From positions 1-6,948 of the forward strand of contig JABJQE010000033.1 in assembly GCA_018663565.1 (NCBI GenBank): a stretch of 6,948 nucleotides of DNA, in the 5' to 3' direction. A program made the translations under genes and the position numbers. Below, piece after piece: positions 6,395 through 6,948 of this stretch. The DNA comes from Phycisphaerae bacterium (lineage in GTDB: Bacteria; Planctomycetota; Phycisphaerae; Phycisphaerales; SM1A02). How positions within the stretch are numbered: position 1 is the stretch's first letter; each line of letters opens with the position of its first letter. Below the pieces are notes generated by a model that worked only from the letters and a program-made list of their open reading frames with translations, was not told where the DNA came from and made no database searches.

Positions 6395-6948
6395 ATGAGA
6401 GTTGACCATCTGGCCTATCAGAGAGCCACCAATATCGCTGGGCTCGGGTTCCTGCTTCAAGCACTATTCGCTGGCGTTCTGCTGGTCCTCGGGCTGGCCC
6501 TTGGTGATACGGGCAGTGTGATCGCATCGATCTGGGCCATACTTGGCCTAGTGGTGTGGGTTGGGCTACTCATCGTGTTCAATCAACATCGCCTTGAGCG
6601 ACTTGAGTCGCTGGAGGCAGACGAGCTTCTGGCATCAGGCGGCGATGCAGCTCTATTCGAGGGTGCGGATGGAATCGGCGGTGTCGCAGCTCGGCGGCTT
6701 CGAATGCTGTACCGATGGGTCTTGCCTACGCTAAGCCTTGGCTTGGCCGTTGGGCTTGGCGTTGCTGGTTGGCTTGTTCTGGCATATCTCACCGAGACCC
6801 GCTCGGGCGAGGCCGATGCCGTCTTTGAAATTTCGATTCATCGTGGCTGGCTGATTGCGATCGACATCGCCTTTGGCATTGTGGCCTTCATCTTCTCGCG
6901 ATTCCTCGCAGGCATGGCTGAGTTCTCAGCTTGGCGGAACTTGCGAAG
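6395..6948 (+). CDS. Unrecognised multi-pass membrane protein (partial, 3' end outside window)
   Basis: This frame is open from ATG 6395 to the window edge without a stop, giving at least 184 residues. The start is the first ATG after an in-frame TAG at 6386-6388. The product begins MRVDHLAYQRATNIAGLG and shows hydrophobic segments at about residues 15-37, 42-62, 109-131 and 150-172. Between the second and third is a charged stretch with EL/ES/EAD repeats (HRLERLESLEADELL, 65-79) that may form a short cytoplasmic coiled helix. I do not recognise a named domain. The N-terminal style recalls hypothetical membrane proteins of Phycisphaerae, but that is memory, not a search. It is transcribed away from the ABC permease gene, so it could share its regulatory region or transport role, which is inference only. 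That it is coding is well supported by frame length and hydrophobic patterning. Confidence 0.7.
   Translation, partial: MRVDHLAYQRATNIAGLGFLLQALFAGVLLVLGLALGDTGSVIASIWAILGLVVWVGLLIVFNQHRLERLESLEADELLASGGDAALFEGADGIGGVAARRLRMLYRWVLPTLSLGLAVGLGVAGWLVLAYLTETRSGEADAVFEISIHRGWLIAIDIAFGIVAFIFSRFLAGMAEFSAWRNLR

Noticed and set aside
1..6948. CRISPR arrays, tRNA or rRNA genes, insertion sequences and attachment sites
   Set aside because: Reading both strands by eye I saw no regular repeats, no cloverleaf-like tRNA sequence, no transposase and no terminal inverted repeats. Coding density leaves little room for them.

Overview
This is a bacterial chromosomal window, moderately GC-rich by eye and densely coding. 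It holds six protein genes, two of them cut by the window ends. I see no mobile element, CRISPR array, rRNA or tRNA. The likely source is a planctomycete-like bacterium, possibly of the Phycisphaerae group. This rests on three things: the style of the IspD N-terminus (K-L-x-x-D-L-G-G after the nucleotide loop), a beta-rich tail resembling DUF1573 upstream of it, and the membrane-protein style at the right edge. It is inference from remembered family flavour, not a computed placement.

Layout. (1) Positions 1-2172, plus strand: the 3' end of an unidentified beta-rich protein overlaps ispD by four bases (ATGA). A 77-base gap follows, then a fused GT2 glycosyltransferase-GtrA membrane protein. 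(2) Positions 2180-6198, minus strand: an ABC-2 type permease gene is followed 26 bases downstream by uvrA. The uvrA gene runs tail-to-tail into the glycosyltransferase gene, with 7 bases between the stop codons. (3) Positions 6199-6394: a divergent intergenic region. (4) From 6395 to the right edge, plus strand: an unrecognised multi-pass membrane protein, open at the window end.

How the genes work together. IspD makes CDP-methylerythritol in the MEP isoprenoid pathway. The GT2-GtrA protein probably transfers a sugar to or from a polyprenyl phosphate carrier at the membrane. The two therefore share a loose isoprenoid/lipid-carrier theme, but the sequence does not show a functional link. UvrA is the damage sensor of nucleotide excision repair. 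Its gene appears co-transcribed behind a membrane permease whose own ATPase is not visible here.

Nothing here amounts to a convincing undescribed system. The points most worth a second look are an insertion of about 25 residues in the IspD dimerisation-arm region, variant cysteine spacing in UvrA, the permease-uvrA pairing, and the unknown membrane protein divergent from it.
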